Positions 1 to 6,617 are shown, counted from the stretch's first letter. The stretch: 16,747 nt of DNA from Chloroflexota bacterium (GCA_003520455.1 DOUV01000256.1:1-16747); one strand, 5' to 3'. The notes: generated from the letters alone by a model not told the origin. A program made the numbers and translations.

Positions 1-528
1 GAGACTGTCACGCCGCAGGGTGTTGTGGCTGTCATCCCCGTCCCTGCTCTCCCCTGGCCCCCCAGGCCCACCCTCGTGCTTGTCTGCGATGCCGTGCGCG
101 ACCCGGGGAACCTGGGAACGCTGCTGCGCGCCGCCGCCGGGGCCGGGGTAGATGGTGTGCTTCTGCCCAAGGGCAATGTGGACGTCTGGAGTGCGAAAGT
201 GTTGCGCGCCGGGATGGGCGCCCACTTTCGCCTTCCGCTGCGCGCCTATTGTGGCTGGGGTGCCGTGGCCCGGCAGGTGGAGGGACTCATCGTGCGGCTG
301 GCGGAGGCGGCTGGCGATCTGGCCTACGACCGGGTGGACTGGACCGAACCCAGTGCCCTGGTCGTCGGCGGGGAAGCAGCGGGAGCAAGCCGCGAGGCCG
401 CGCAGCTTGCCGCCGAGACGATCGCAATTCCCCTCGCCAATGACGTCGAATCGCTGAATGCGGCGATGGCCGGGAGTATCATCCTCTTCGAAGCCCAGCG
501 CCAACGGCGAGCACAGCATGAAACGTGA
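1..528 (+). CDS. SpoU/TrmH-family RNA 2'-O-methyltransferase, 5'-truncated by window edge
   Basis: This is the C-terminal SPOUT (alpha/beta-knot) methyltransferase domain of a 23S rRNA or tRNA ribose 2'-O-methyltransferase that uses S-adenosylmethionine. The three SpoU motifs are visible. Motif 1 is DAVRDPGNLGTLLRAA, motif 2 is AKVLRAGMGAHFRLP, and motif 3 runs from LVVGGEAAGAS to IPLANDVESLNAAMAGSI, forming the knot and cofactor site. The frame is open to base 1 and its first residues (ETVTPQGVVAV) match the segment just before the domain in TrmH/RlmB relatives. The GTG at 25 is therefore internal, and the N-terminal RNA-binding domain lies outside the window. The family normally has about 250-270 residues; 175 are present. 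The stop TGA is at 526-528. The exact target nucleotide cannot be read from the sequence. Confidence 0.9.
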   Translation, partial: ETVTPQGVVAVIPVPALPWPPRPTLVLVCDAVRDPGNLGTLLRAAAGAGVDGVLLPKGNVDVWSAKVLRAGMGAHFRLPLRAYCGWGAVARQVEGLIVRLAEAAGDLAYDRVDWTEPSALVVGGEAAGASREAAQLAAETIAIPLANDVESLNAAMAGSIILFEAQRQRRAQHET

Positions 529-636
529 GCACAAGGCATAGGGGGGAGTCTTCTGACCTGTATTCGGTCGAAGGCGCAGGCAGTGACCTCGCCTCCCCCG
601 CGCACCGGATTTCAGTGTGAGCGCCGACCTTTGGGG

Positions 637-665
637 TTGACTGCGCTGCCTCGAGCCAGTTTCGT
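637..665 (+). promoter_or_regulatory. weak candidate promoter for the M42 peptidase gene
   Basis: A TTGACT hexamer (637-642) lies 17 bases before TTTCGT (660-665). The -35 box is good but the -10 box is poor (three of six matches). It would give a very short leader before the ATG at 683. Seen by eye only. Confidence 0.2.
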
Positions 666-682
666 GTTGCGGAGTATTTCTG

Positions 683-1606
683 ATGCTTGATCCGACCATA
701 CTGCAACAGATGACGAGTTTCAATGCCGTCTCCGGCAACGAAGAGCCCTTTGCCCGGTGGCTGGCAGCCGAGTTGGAACCCTTCGCGACGCGGGTTGAGA
801 TTGACCCTCTGGGGAACCTGATCGCCTGGAAGGGCGAATCGCCCCGGCGAGCGCTCTTCAGCCACATGGATAGCGTCGGCTTCATGGTCCAGGAAGCCAG
901 ACCAGGGGCGATCAAACTGGTGAAGATCGGTGGTCCGGAAACGCCGGCCCACACCCGCCTGGTCGTCGAAACCACCGAGGGGCCGCTCGAAGGGATCCTG
1001 CTGGTCGAGGACAACACTCTCTACCTCGATCTTGGCCTGGCGTCGTTAGAGAAGGTGGTCCGGGTTGGGGACGTCGTCGCCTTCGCGCCGAACTTCCGAC
1101 AGCAGGGCGAGATGATCATCTCGCGCCACCTGGACAACAAATTGGCCTGCTGGATCGCCCTCGAAGCGTTCAAGCAGGCCGAGTCGATGATTTTTGTGAG
1201 TACGGTTCGTGAGGAGCACCCACCGGCAGGCGCCGGCTCGGTGGCGGCGCGGCTGGACATCGACCTGGCGGTGACCCTGGATATCACCTACGCCGACAGC
1301 CTGAGCGTCTCCTACCCGATCAAGCTCGACGGTGGCCCGGCCGTCACCCTGCTCGACCGGATGTTGCACGATCGTCGCTGGGCGAAGCGAATGATGCGCG
1401 TGGCCGAGGCCAACTCGATTCCCTCCCAGGTCGAGGTCGTCACCGGTGGTGGCTCCGACGCCTTCCACATCGCGCAGGCCGGCGTCCCGACGGTCTTCCT
1501 GGGGGTTCCCATCCGCTACGCCCACACCCCCAACGAACTCACCTTCCTCGAAGATAGCCGGTGGACGCTTGCTCTCATCCAGGCGTTTTGGCATGAGCAG
1601 CAGTAG
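683..1606 (+). CDS. M42-family metallopeptidase (glutamyl aminopeptidase/FrvX-type)
   Basis: This is a cytoplasmic co-catalytic di-metal aminopeptidase of the M42 (TET) family, whose members trim N-terminal residues from peptides as large self-compartmentalised oligomers. The expected ligands are visible: H61 in SHMDSVGFMV, bridging D151 in SRHLDNK, catalytic E177 and ligand E178 in TVREEHPPAGAG, D200 in VTLDITYAD, and H281 in YAHTPNE. Residues about 70-150 correspond to the inserted oligomerisation/PDZ-like domain. The protein has 307 residues, slightly shorter than the usual 340-360, with every metal ligand retained. The ATG at 683 has GGAG at 671-674, eight bases upstream. The gene follows the methyltransferase after 154 bases and converges on comB. 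Substrate preference is not predictable, and M42 members are often misannotated as endoglucanases. Confidence 0.9.
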   Translation: MLDPTILQQMTSFNAVSGNEEPFARWLAAELEPFATRVEIDPLGNLIAWKGESPRRALFSHMDSVGFMVQEARPGAIKLVKIGGPETPAHTRLVVETTEGPLEGILLVEDNTLYLDLGLASLEKVVRVGDVVAFAPNFRQQGEMIISRHLDNKLACWIALEAFKQAESMIFVSTVREEHPPAGAGSVAARLDIDLAVTLDITYADSLSVSYPIKLDGGPAVTLLDRMLHDRRWAKRMMRVAEANSIPSQVEVVTGGGSDAFHIAQAGVPTVFLGVPIRYAHTPNELTFLEDSRWTLALIQAFWHEQQ

Positions 1607-1625
1607 GGCGCACGCGCCGTGCGCC
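1607..1625. terminator. GC-rich hairpin between convergent genes
   Basis: GGCGCAC (1607-1613) pairs perfectly with GTGCGCC (1619-1625) around a 5-base loop. It starts directly after the M42 stop codon and lies just before the comB stop on the other strand. No T-tract follows on either strand, so efficient intrinsic termination is uncertain. Confidence 0.35.
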
Positions 1626-1633
1626 CCGCCGCA

Positions 1634-2362
1634 TCACGCGACCACATCGTAGCCCGGTTTGTAGAGCACGAAACGCCCGCTGTCGAACCACGGCACGACC
1701 GGGTAGAGGTCGCAGCGGGCGCAGAACAGGACGTCCTCGGCGTAGCCGAGAGCGTGCAGGTGGCGCCCGCTGGGCGTGTTGGCGAAGATCGCCTCGGGGG
1801 TCTCCTCGCACAGGTCGGCCGGCTGAACGGTGGCGCCGAGATGGCAGAGGTGCCGTGCGATCGTGCGCGCGCCCACGTAGTCCTCCTCGGCGTGGATCTC
1901 CTCCTCGCCGGCGGCCAGTAGCACGATCTCGCGATCGTCGAGCGTCTGGCTCAACTCGAACGCAGCGCGAGCCACGGCCCCAGCATTGAGGGTTGTGCCC
2001 AGCAGGAGCGCCACTGCCCCTTCCCGCGCGACATTGACGATACGCGTCCCGTTGCTGGTGGTCAGTACCAGCGTTCGTCCGACGACTTCTCGCCGGCGAC
2101 GGCACAGTTCGGTGGGTGAGTTGCCGTAGTCGAAATCGGGAATCCTGGCGCTGTTTCGCTCGCCCGCCACGCGGTGGCCGCGCCGTCCAAGATAGCACCG
2201 GGCCTCCTCGACCGAAGAGACCGGGATCACCTCACGGGCTCCAAGCGCGAGAGCAGTCGTGACTGTCGCGCTCGCTCGCAGCGCGTCGATGACAACTGTC
2301 ACCGCCTGGCGGCGGGTGGCGTCGCGCGCTCCTTGTTCACCAAAGAGAATCTCCACCTTCAT
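1634..2362 (-). CDS. comB: ComB-like 2-phosphosulfolactate phosphatase
   Basis: This is a 242-residue protein of the ComB family (PF04029). In methanogens ComB dephosphorylates 2-phosphosulfolactate to sulfolactate during coenzyme M synthesis; the role of bacterial homologues is poorly defined. Family landmarks are VVIDALRASATVTTAL near the N-terminus, a GERN segment leading to FDYGNSPTEL, LTTSNGTRIV, and AAGEEEIHAEEDYVGA. The length equals that of stand-alone ComB. The ATG at 2360-2362 gives the canonical N-terminus MKVEILF. AAGGAAG lies 15 bases upstream and a weaker GGA about 8 bases upstream, so independent initiation is plausible. The same frame also continues upstream into the DNA glycosylase, and there is no obvious functional link between the two. 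The stop TGA is at 1634-1636. Confidence 0.85.
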   Translation of the reverse strand: MKVEILFGEQGARDATRRQAVTVVIDALRASATVTTALALGAREVIPVSSVEEARCYLGRRGHRVAGERNSARIPDFDYGNSPTELCRRRREVVGRTLVLTTSNGTRIVNVAREGAVALLLGTTLNAGAVARAAFELSQTLDDREIVLLAAGEEEIHAEEDYVGARTIARHLCHLGATVQPADLCEETPEAIFANTPSGRHLHALGYAEDVLFCARCDLYPVVPWFDSGRFVLYKPGYDVVA

Positions 2363-3100
2363 CGAGATATCCAACCACTTCCTTGAACGAGAACGCTCAT
2401 ATGGAATAGGGTGTGTCGCGTGTGCGAGCGTGTCGCGCTCGCACATGCGACACCGATATGAGCGAACGAGAAAGCGCCAGAGGGCCTCACGATCCGGCGC
2501 CTCGGCGTAGCCGATCCCAACGCGTGGCGTGCGCGCCACGGCGGAATCGGGAATGGGCGCCCCCGGCGCGATCCAAAGCGGGGGACCAAGGGTGAGATCG
2601 TGGCCGTTCAGGCTGCGGTCGATGTCCATGGCCTGGCAGAGCTTGGCCGGGCCGTTGGTCAACTCGCGCACTGGCCGGTCACCCCGGCGGGCGCGCATCA
2701 GTTCGATCCCGTCCAGGGGCTCGAGGGCCCGGATGAGGACCGCCGCCGGAAAGCCCTCGTCCTCGGTCACCACGTTGAGCATGTGGTGCATCCCGTAGGT
2801 GAAGTAGATGTAGGCGACACCGGCGGGACCGAACATCACCGCTGTCCGCTTCGTGTTGCGGCCGCGGTGGGCGTGGCTGGCGCTGTCCTCAGGGCCGACG
2901 TAGGCTTCTGTCTCGACGATGCGCCCTCGAAGGTCGGTGCCATCGGGGAGGCGGCGCACGAGCACGGCGCCAAGAAGATCACGGGCGACAGCGAGCGTCG
3001 GCCGAGAATAGAACGAGCGCGGAAGCGGAGTGGGGATAGAAACTGGAGATTCGAAATGTGCGCTTGAAGGACGCTCTCGCTCTCCCACAAAACACTCCAC
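1634..3100 (-). CDS. mpg: 3-methyladenine DNA glycosylase (AAG/Mpg) in continuous frame with ComB
   Basis: The first 215 or so residues are an alkyladenine DNA glycosylase, which excises alkylated purines to start base-excision repair. By alignment to human AAG from memory, E65 and Y67 in VETEAYVG correspond to E125/Y127, H76 to H136, Y99 and the intercalating Y102 to Y159/Y162, and N109 to N169. ELTNGPAKLCQA (146-157) and LGPPLWI follow. No stop codon ends this domain. The frame runs through about 30 arginine-rich residues (216-246), encoded largely by a palindrome, straight into ComB at residue 247. The start is uncertain: GTG at 3100, or GTG at 3088 with GGAG six bases upstream. The glycosylase ends a few residues earlier than usual, as if the palindrome replaced its tail and stop. 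It could be a true fusion protein or two overlapping translation units. Confidence 0.75.
   Translation of the reverse strand: MECFVGERERPSSAHFESPVSIPTPLPRSFYSRPTLAVARDLLGAVLVRRLPDGTDLRGRIVETEAYVGPEDSASHAHRGRNTKRTAVMFGPAGVAYIYFTYGMHHMLNVVTEDEGFPAAVLIRALEPLDGIELMRARRGDRPVRELTNGPAKLCQAMDIDRSLNGHDLTLGPPLWIAPGAPIPDSAVARTPRVGIGYAEAPDREALWRFLVRSYRCRMCERDTLAHATHPIPYERSRSRKWLDISMKVEILFGEQGARDATRRQAVTVVIDALRASATVTTALALGAREVIPVSSVEEARCYLGRRGHRVAGERNSARIPDFDYGNSPTELCRRRREVVGRTLVLTTSNGTRIVNVAREGAVALLLGTTLNAGAVARAAFELSQTLDDREIVLLAAGEEEIHAEEDYVGARTIARHLCHLGATVQPADLCEETPEAIFANTPSGRHLHALGYAEDVLFCARCDLYPVVPWFDSGRFVLYKPGYDVVA
2395..2463. repeat. 69-bp imperfect palindrome (REP/MITE-like hairpin) inside the frame
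   Basis: The inner stem pairs 2413-2430 with 2436-2453: 17 of 18 pairs are Watson-Crick, with one G-T wobble at 2420/2446, around the 5-base loop TGTCG. An outer stem pairs GCTCATAT (2395-2402) with ATATGAGC (2456-2463), separated from the inner stem by unequal unpaired bases. It sits exactly at the glycosylase/ComB junction and encodes residues 213-236 of the joined frame. No second copy was found in this window. Confidence 0.7.
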
Positions 3101-3455
3101 TCATCGTGTGGTGCCGGCGTCGTGCGAACGATCTCGTCCCTGAGCCGGGGATACCTTAGCAAAGCGTTGCTTGCGTGTCAGCACCCAACTGGTCACTATG
3201 CGGGCCATTTTCGTCAACAAACGCGAAGGAGAATGACGGGAGGACCTCACCCAGATGGACCGTTCTCTCAATAGAACAAGAGAGGCCGACATATCTGGGC
3301 GGCGCTCTTGACGCCGGTCAGGGCTTCTAAGATCACCTGGGCTTTGAATTCGGCGCTGACCTTCCGTCACTTTGCTATCGGAAGCCCCCTTCTCCTGGAC
3401 TCTACTCTTCACGAAGAGTGGTGTCCAGTTCGCGGGGTCCGTTACCTCTGCGCGT
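3101..3455. other. intergenic region with IS debris
   Basis: About 355 bases lie between the glycosylase start and the small membrane protein stop. The part from 3268 to 3366 is a transposase remnant. From 3397 to 3430 there is an imperfect hairpin (CTGGAC/GTCCAG outside, ACTCTT/AAGAGT inside), perhaps part of the old IS end. A 144-codon frame across 3101-3535 on the minus strand looks non-coding. No convincing promoter for the glycosylase was identified in 3101-3267. Confidence 0.5.
3268..3366 (-). pseudogene. IS3-family OrfA (helix-turn-helix) fragment
   Basis: The minus strand reads RKVSAEFKAQVILEALTGVK followed by SAAQICR and then PLLFY and a TGA stop. This is the typical N-terminus of IS3-family OrfA transposase, where an R(K/R)xxSAEFKAQV start leads into the helix-turn-helix ending near QICR. 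There is a stop codon immediately upstream (3367-3369) and no start. The frame ends after 32 codons, whereas a complete OrfA has roughly 90-120. The tail PLLFY could be the family's ISPQLFYRW-like segment after an internal deletion. No OrfB is present, so this is a dead remnant. Confidence 0.65.
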
Positions 3456-3827
3456 CTACTGCCGTATGTAGAGAAGATAGATATACGCCGAAATAAAGAT
3501 GATTCCAAGGACGATGAAAATCCAGGCCGTGGCATTCAGGACGCCGGTGAGGATGAGGTACAGGATGGGGATGAATTGCGCCACGAATCCCCACAGCATG
3601 GTCGGACCGACGACGTGCCTGAGCGCGTTGTCGTCTGCCTTGCGCGAAAAGTACGCCAGAAAGACATAGAGCAGTCCCACCCCACCGCGCACCTGGACCA
3701 GACCCACTCCGAACGCGTCCAGACTCCCCCCCAGCAGGTTCGCCAGTTGGGCTGCCGCGAACAAATCACCCAGCACAAAGATCAGGGCCGCCACACCGGT
3801 CACATAAATGAGATTGCGTAGCGTCAT
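3456..3827 (-). CDS. small integral membrane protein, four predicted TM helices, unknown function
   Basis: This 123-residue protein is almost entirely hydrophobic. Four membrane segments are apparent at about 5-30, 40-62, 72-95 and 98-120, with a short charged loop (SRKADDNALRHV) at about 62-73. No family was recognised. The ATG at 3827 is chosen because a perfect AGGAGG (3833-3838) lies five bases upstream. The same frame remains open upstream for another 97 codons through a SnoaL-like fragment, so a longer product starting at the GTG at 3974 is formally possible. The fragment has no good ribosome site there. The stop is TAG at 3456-3458, and IS debris follows directly downstream. Confidence 0.75.
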   Translation of the reverse strand: MTLRNLIYVTGVAALIFVLGDLFAAAQLANLLGGSLDAFGVGLVQVRGGVGLLYVFLAYFSRKADDNALRHVVGPTMLWGFVAQFIPILYLILTGVLNATAWIFIVLGIIFISAYIYLLYIRQ

Positions 3828-4118
3828 GTCATCCTCCTGGATCGGACTTGAGAGTTGGGGTTCGACCGGCGCTGGGATCACGCCGAGTTGCTGCATCAGG
3901 CCAATCCCGTCCAGATTGACCCGTAGTTCAGCGATCTTGCCACCCTCGAAGCGCATGATGTTTGTGAAAGTCACGCTTGCCGACCTGCCGGGCGCAGGGA
4001 TGCCCGAATTGCCAAGACGAAAGGCCGACGGCCAGAGTGGGTTTGAGAGGCGTACCGTGACGAGGGCATTGGGGACCTCCTGAAACCGCGACGACCTCAG
4101 TGCTGCCTCACTATTAGT
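3828..4118 (-). pseudogene. SnoaL-like polyketide/ester cyclase, C-terminal remnant
   Basis: The minus-strand frame, open from the TAA at 4119-4121, encodes the C-terminal half of a SnoaL-like (NTF2-fold) protein. Recognisable pieces are FQEVPNALVTVRL, NSGIPAPGRSASVTFTNIMR, FEGGKIAELRVNLDGIGL and MQQLGVIPAP. They correspond to the family pattern GIPPTGRxVTFxxIxxFxxGKIxExWxxxDxLGLLQQLG. There is no start codon at its head, the N-terminal half of about 60-70 residues is missing, and other frames just upstream did not show it. Nor does it end with a stop: it runs in frame into the small membrane protein at 3827. It is most simply a truncated gene, perhaps cut by the same rearrangements that left IS debris nearby. 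Confidence 0.6.
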
Positions 4119-4288
4119 TTAGACGATGGTCCCAACCTAATACGAGGCAGAAACAGAAAATAAGGAGAAAACATGGGCGCCAACGATGAACTGACGCCCT
4201 CTTGACCGGCAGACCTTAGGAAATCTCCGACACCGTTTGGACAGGAGACAGTCCCTTCCTGCTCCAGAACTCGACGCTCTGAAAGCCG

Positions 4289-4807
4289 TTACTCAATCGC
4301 CCCTTTGGCAATCCGGGTTCCATCTGAGAGATGAGTCCCAATGGTTCGATTCGCCAAATCCAGGGTATCTGCGTTCGGTATGCTGGCTACCAGCGTGGCG
4401 ACTCCGGCTTCATTGGCCACCAGATCGGGCAGGGCCACCAGGATGGGACCCGGCTCCTCGATCGATGCACCCTCGTGAATGTGGGTCGGGAAGCGTTCGC
4501 CGGGAATCAGGCCTTGCACGTGAATCACGATATGGGCAACGTCGTTGGCATCCACCTGGATCTCGGCTTTGCCTGTGACGGCCAAGTCACTTTCAGCGAC
4601 AAACGGCGCCCGGTAGTGCTTCTCGGCCTTCGCGCTACTGGCCCCCGCAGTAAGAAAGAGGCCGCCGACTGCCAACATAATGCCGGCCAGGCCTACGAAC
4701 AGCCATTTCACCGCGACTTTCCTCGATTGGAGACGAGATCCACTTCGATTCAACACAACACGACTGGCGGCCGCACGTTGCTCGTGTGCCTTCGCTTCTG
4801 GTAACAC
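4289..4807 (-). CDS. exported CHRD-domain protein
   Basis: This is a secreted or membrane-anchored protein with a single CHRD (chordin-like) domain, a beta-rich module also found in bacterial exported proteins, whose function there is not established. The hydrophobic core WLFVGLAGIMLAVGGLFLTA (about 35-54) is followed by SSAKA-EKHY, a plausible signal-peptidase site. The mature part carries AEIQVDANDVAHIVIHVQGL, FPTHIHEGA, GPILVALPDL and a final LSDGTRIAKGAIE, as in CHRD proteins. Two starts are possible. GTG at 4807 has AAAGGAAAG six bases upstream and gives 172 residues with a long N-terminal extension. GTG at 4711 has GAGG nine bases upstream and gives 140 residues with a standard signal peptide. 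The domain call is firm, the start is not. Confidence 0.75.
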   Translation of the reverse strand: MLPEAKAHEQRAAASRVVLNRSGSRLQSRKVAVKWLFVGLAGIMLAVGGLFLTAGASSAKAEKHYRAPFVAESDLAVTGKAEIQVDANDVAHIVIHVQGLIPGERFPTHIHEGASIEEPGPILVALPDLVANEAGVATLVASIPNADTLDLANRTIGTHLSDGTRIAKGAIE

Positions 4808-4826
4808 GGGACGCTTTCCTTTCTAC

Positions 4827-4840
4827 GGGGAGTACTCCCC
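4827..4840. promoter_or_regulatory. 14-bp perfect palindrome, candidate operator of the CHRD gene
   Basis: GGGGAGTACTCCCC is a perfect palindrome lying 20 bases upstream of the GTG at 4807 and just before its Shine-Dalgarno sequence. Position and symmetry suit a repressor or metal-sensor operator. The cognate regulator is not in the window, and the promoter boxes are not clear. Confidence 0.35.
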
Positions 4841-5065
4841 ATCGCTCTACAAGATACCGGTACAGTACAAAGCCCCGGTGCCATTTTCCAGATCAAAAGG
4901 TGCTCATTCATTGCTCACTCTACCCGTCGCTGAGCGACGCGCGATCAGTAACCGCCCCACAGGCTCATATCTGCCGACGTACTCAGAACCACCGTAAGCT
5001 CCTCGGGAGCAGCTTCCCGAACGAGGGCATACGCGGTGCTTGTTCCGCGGCCGAGAAAGAACAGC

Positions 5066-5098
5066 GGGCCTCCCCGCGCCGTCAAGGCGGGGAGGCCC
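5066..5098 (-). terminator. intrinsic terminator of the carboxylase/ligase operon
   Basis: GGGCCTCCCCGC (5066-5077) pairs perfectly over 12 bases with GCGGGGAGGCCC (5087-5098), with a 9-base loop. On the minus strand it follows the ligase stop codon by about 22 bases, and the downstream side reads GCTGTTCTTTCTC, moderately U-rich in RNA. It marks the 3' end of the six-gene minus-strand unit. Confidence 0.75.
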
Positions 5099-5120
5099 GG
5101 CTGGTTACGCTGAGGAACGC

Positions 5121-6452
5121 TTACCCCTCGTAGGTCTTGTGCAGCAGCCTGGCCTTCATCTCGTAGCGCGGTAGAGCGCCCATCGGGACCAGTTCCACGG
5201 CAGCACTAAAGATCAGCTTGTCACGCAGGGTAGCCTCGATCTCACGCTTCAGCTCGGCCAGATTGCCGGCGTCGGAGCCGTGTTCGACCCGGATCTTCAA
5301 CGGCGGCTCGACGCGCGGGCCGGGTTGGTCGAGGACAACCTGGACCTCGCCGGTCGTGCGCGGGCGCATGCCCATCACCACGTCCTTGATGGCCGAGGGG
5401 AAGACATTCACGCCCCGCAGGATCAGCATGTCGTCGGTGCGACCCACGCAGCGCAGCCGGACGCCGGTCCGGCCGCACGGGCACGGATCGGTCCAGACCA
5501 CGACATGGTCGCGGGTACGGAAGCGCACCAGGGGAACGCACTCGCGGTCGAGGTGCGTGGCAACGAGCTCACCGCTGGCGCCCTCGGTGAATGGAATCGG
5601 CTCGCCGTTGTCCGGGTCGATAAGCTCCAGCACCATCAGGTCGGGCGCGACGAAGTGCATGCCCGCCTTCTCGTCACACTCCGCCCCGTAGACCGGGATG
5701 AGGTCGGCGTTGCCGATGCCTTCCGTCACTGTGCAGTCCCAATCTTCTTCGATGCGACGCCGGATCGCCGGAACACCGCCGCCCGGCTCTGCCCCGCTCT
5801 GGATCCGGGTGATCCCCAGGGTTCGCGGCTCGATACTCATCCGGTCCCGGGCGTACTCGGCGAGATACGTGGCGTACGAGGGGGTGCAAGTGATCATGTT
5901 GGCCCCTGTGTCCCGGATCGCGCTCAGCAATCGGTCCGACGCGCCGGTGCCGACCGGGATGAAGGTGGCCCCGATTTCCTCGATGGCGTCGTGCAGGGGC
6001 AATCCGCCGACAAAAAAGCTCATCCCGAACCCCATCACCACGACGCTGTCGGGCCGTACTCCCTGAGACCAGTAGACGCGTCCCACGCTCTGGATCCAAC
6101 CATCGCGGTCGTGGCGGGTAATGCCGACGTAGCTCGGACGCCCCGTTGTGCCAGAGGAGGAATGGACGCGGATGATATCGCGGGTTGGTGCCGCCTGGTG
6201 GAGACCGAGGGGCGGCGCCTCGTTCTGGCTCTCGCGCAGCTCATCTTTGGTCGTAAACGGAAAGGCGACCAGATCTTCCAGATGCCGAATGGTGGCCGGG
6301 TTTACGCCTGCGGCGTCGAACTTGCGCCGGTAGAAGGAGGAACAGGCATAGACGTACGCCAGTTGGCGCTGCAACCGCAACAACTGCAACCGGCGCAGCT
6401 TCTCGGCCGGCATGGTCTCGATTTCTTCGTTGAAGTAGCGAGGATAAGCCAT
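5121..6452 (-). CDS. phenylacetate-CoA ligase-like (PaaK family) acyl-CoA ligase
   Basis: This adenylate-forming ligase of 443 residues should activate an aryl or acyl carboxylate to its CoA thioester through an acyl-AMP. Visible motifs are the phosphate-binding loop VHSSSGTTGRPSYVGIT (96-112), SGAEPGG (219-225), GELVATH (295-301), RFRTRD (310-315), CPCGRTG (324-330), and the PaaK signature VGRTDDMLILRGVNVFPSAI (336-355). GALPRYEMKARL near the C-terminus carries the likely catalytic lysine (K433). Length is normal for PaaK. The ATG at 6452 is preferred because GAGGAG (6459-6464) lies six bases upstream; the frame is open to 6566 without a good site. It is the last gene before the terminator. 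After a carboxylase that makes a beta-keto acid, its natural substrate could be that acid, as for benzoylacetate-CoA ligase in the acetophenone pathway. That assignment is inference. Confidence 0.85.
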   Translation of the reverse strand: MAYPRYFNEEIETMPAEKLRRLQLLRLQRQLAYVYACSSFYRRKFDAAGVNPATIRHLEDLVAFPFTTKDELRESQNEAPPLGLHQAAPTRDIIRVHSSSGTTGRPSYVGITRHDRDGWIQSVGRVYWSQGVRPDSVVVMGFGMSFFVGGLPLHDAIEEIGATFIPVGTGASDRLLSAIRDTGANMITCTPSYATYLAEYARDRMSIEPRTLGITRIQSGAEPGGGVPAIRRRIEEDWDCTVTEGIGNADLIPVYGAECDEKAGMHFVAPDLMVLELIDPDNGEPIPFTEGASGELVATHLDRECVPLVRFRTRDHVVVWTDPCPCGRTGVRLRCVGRTDDMLILRGVNVFPSAIKDVVMGMRPRTTGEVQVVLDQPGPRVEPPLKIRVEHGSDAGNLAELKREIEATLRDKLIFSAAVELVPMGALPRYEMKARLLHKTYEG

Positions 6453-6458
6453 CGTTCG

Positions 6459-6464
6459 CTCCTC
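6459..6464 (-). promoter_or_regulatory. Shine-Dalgarno deciding the ligase start
   Basis: GAGGAG on the minus strand, six bases before the ATG at 6452, supports the 443-residue product over the longer open frame to 6566. Confidence 0.7.
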
Positions 6465-6617
6465 GGGAAATGATGTCTCAACGGGGTAAAACGAAAGTCG
6501 TCTCCCTCGATTCAAGTCGAAAGGAGCGGTGACAACGGGCAACTGACCACGGACAACGAACGGCAAATTGTTCAGAAAGGGCTCCGTGCTCGACGCAGTC
6601 TTCGATCGAGATGGTGG

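Larger units (their letters stand above)
4808..5120. other. intergenic region between the CHRD gene and the ligase operon end
   Basis: About 313 bases hold the upstream region of the CHRD gene (a perfect palindrome at 4827-4840), a second hyphenated palindrome CGTCGCT-G-AGCGACG at 4925-4939, a short inverted repeat TCGGGA/TCCCGA near 5003-5020, and the operon terminator at 5066-5098. No coding region is supported here. Confidence 0.5.

Noticed and set aside
683..1606. Annotation of the M42 protein as an endoglucanase
   Set aside because: A common legacy misannotation; the co-catalytic metal ligands and EE pair identify an aminopeptidase.
3101..3535. 144-codon minus-strand open frame
   Set aside because: It overlaps the IS3 remnant in another frame and the membrane-protein end; Arg/Ser-rich without homology.
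5280..6473. 397-codon plus-strand open frame opposite the CoA ligase
   Set aside because: Shadow of the PaaK-like gene; composition is non-protein-like.
6527..6565. Repeated GACAAC/GACCAC-type triplets between the URO-D-like gene and the ligase, considered as a direct-repeat array
   Set aside because: Only irregular short similarities; not regular enough for CRISPR or iterons.
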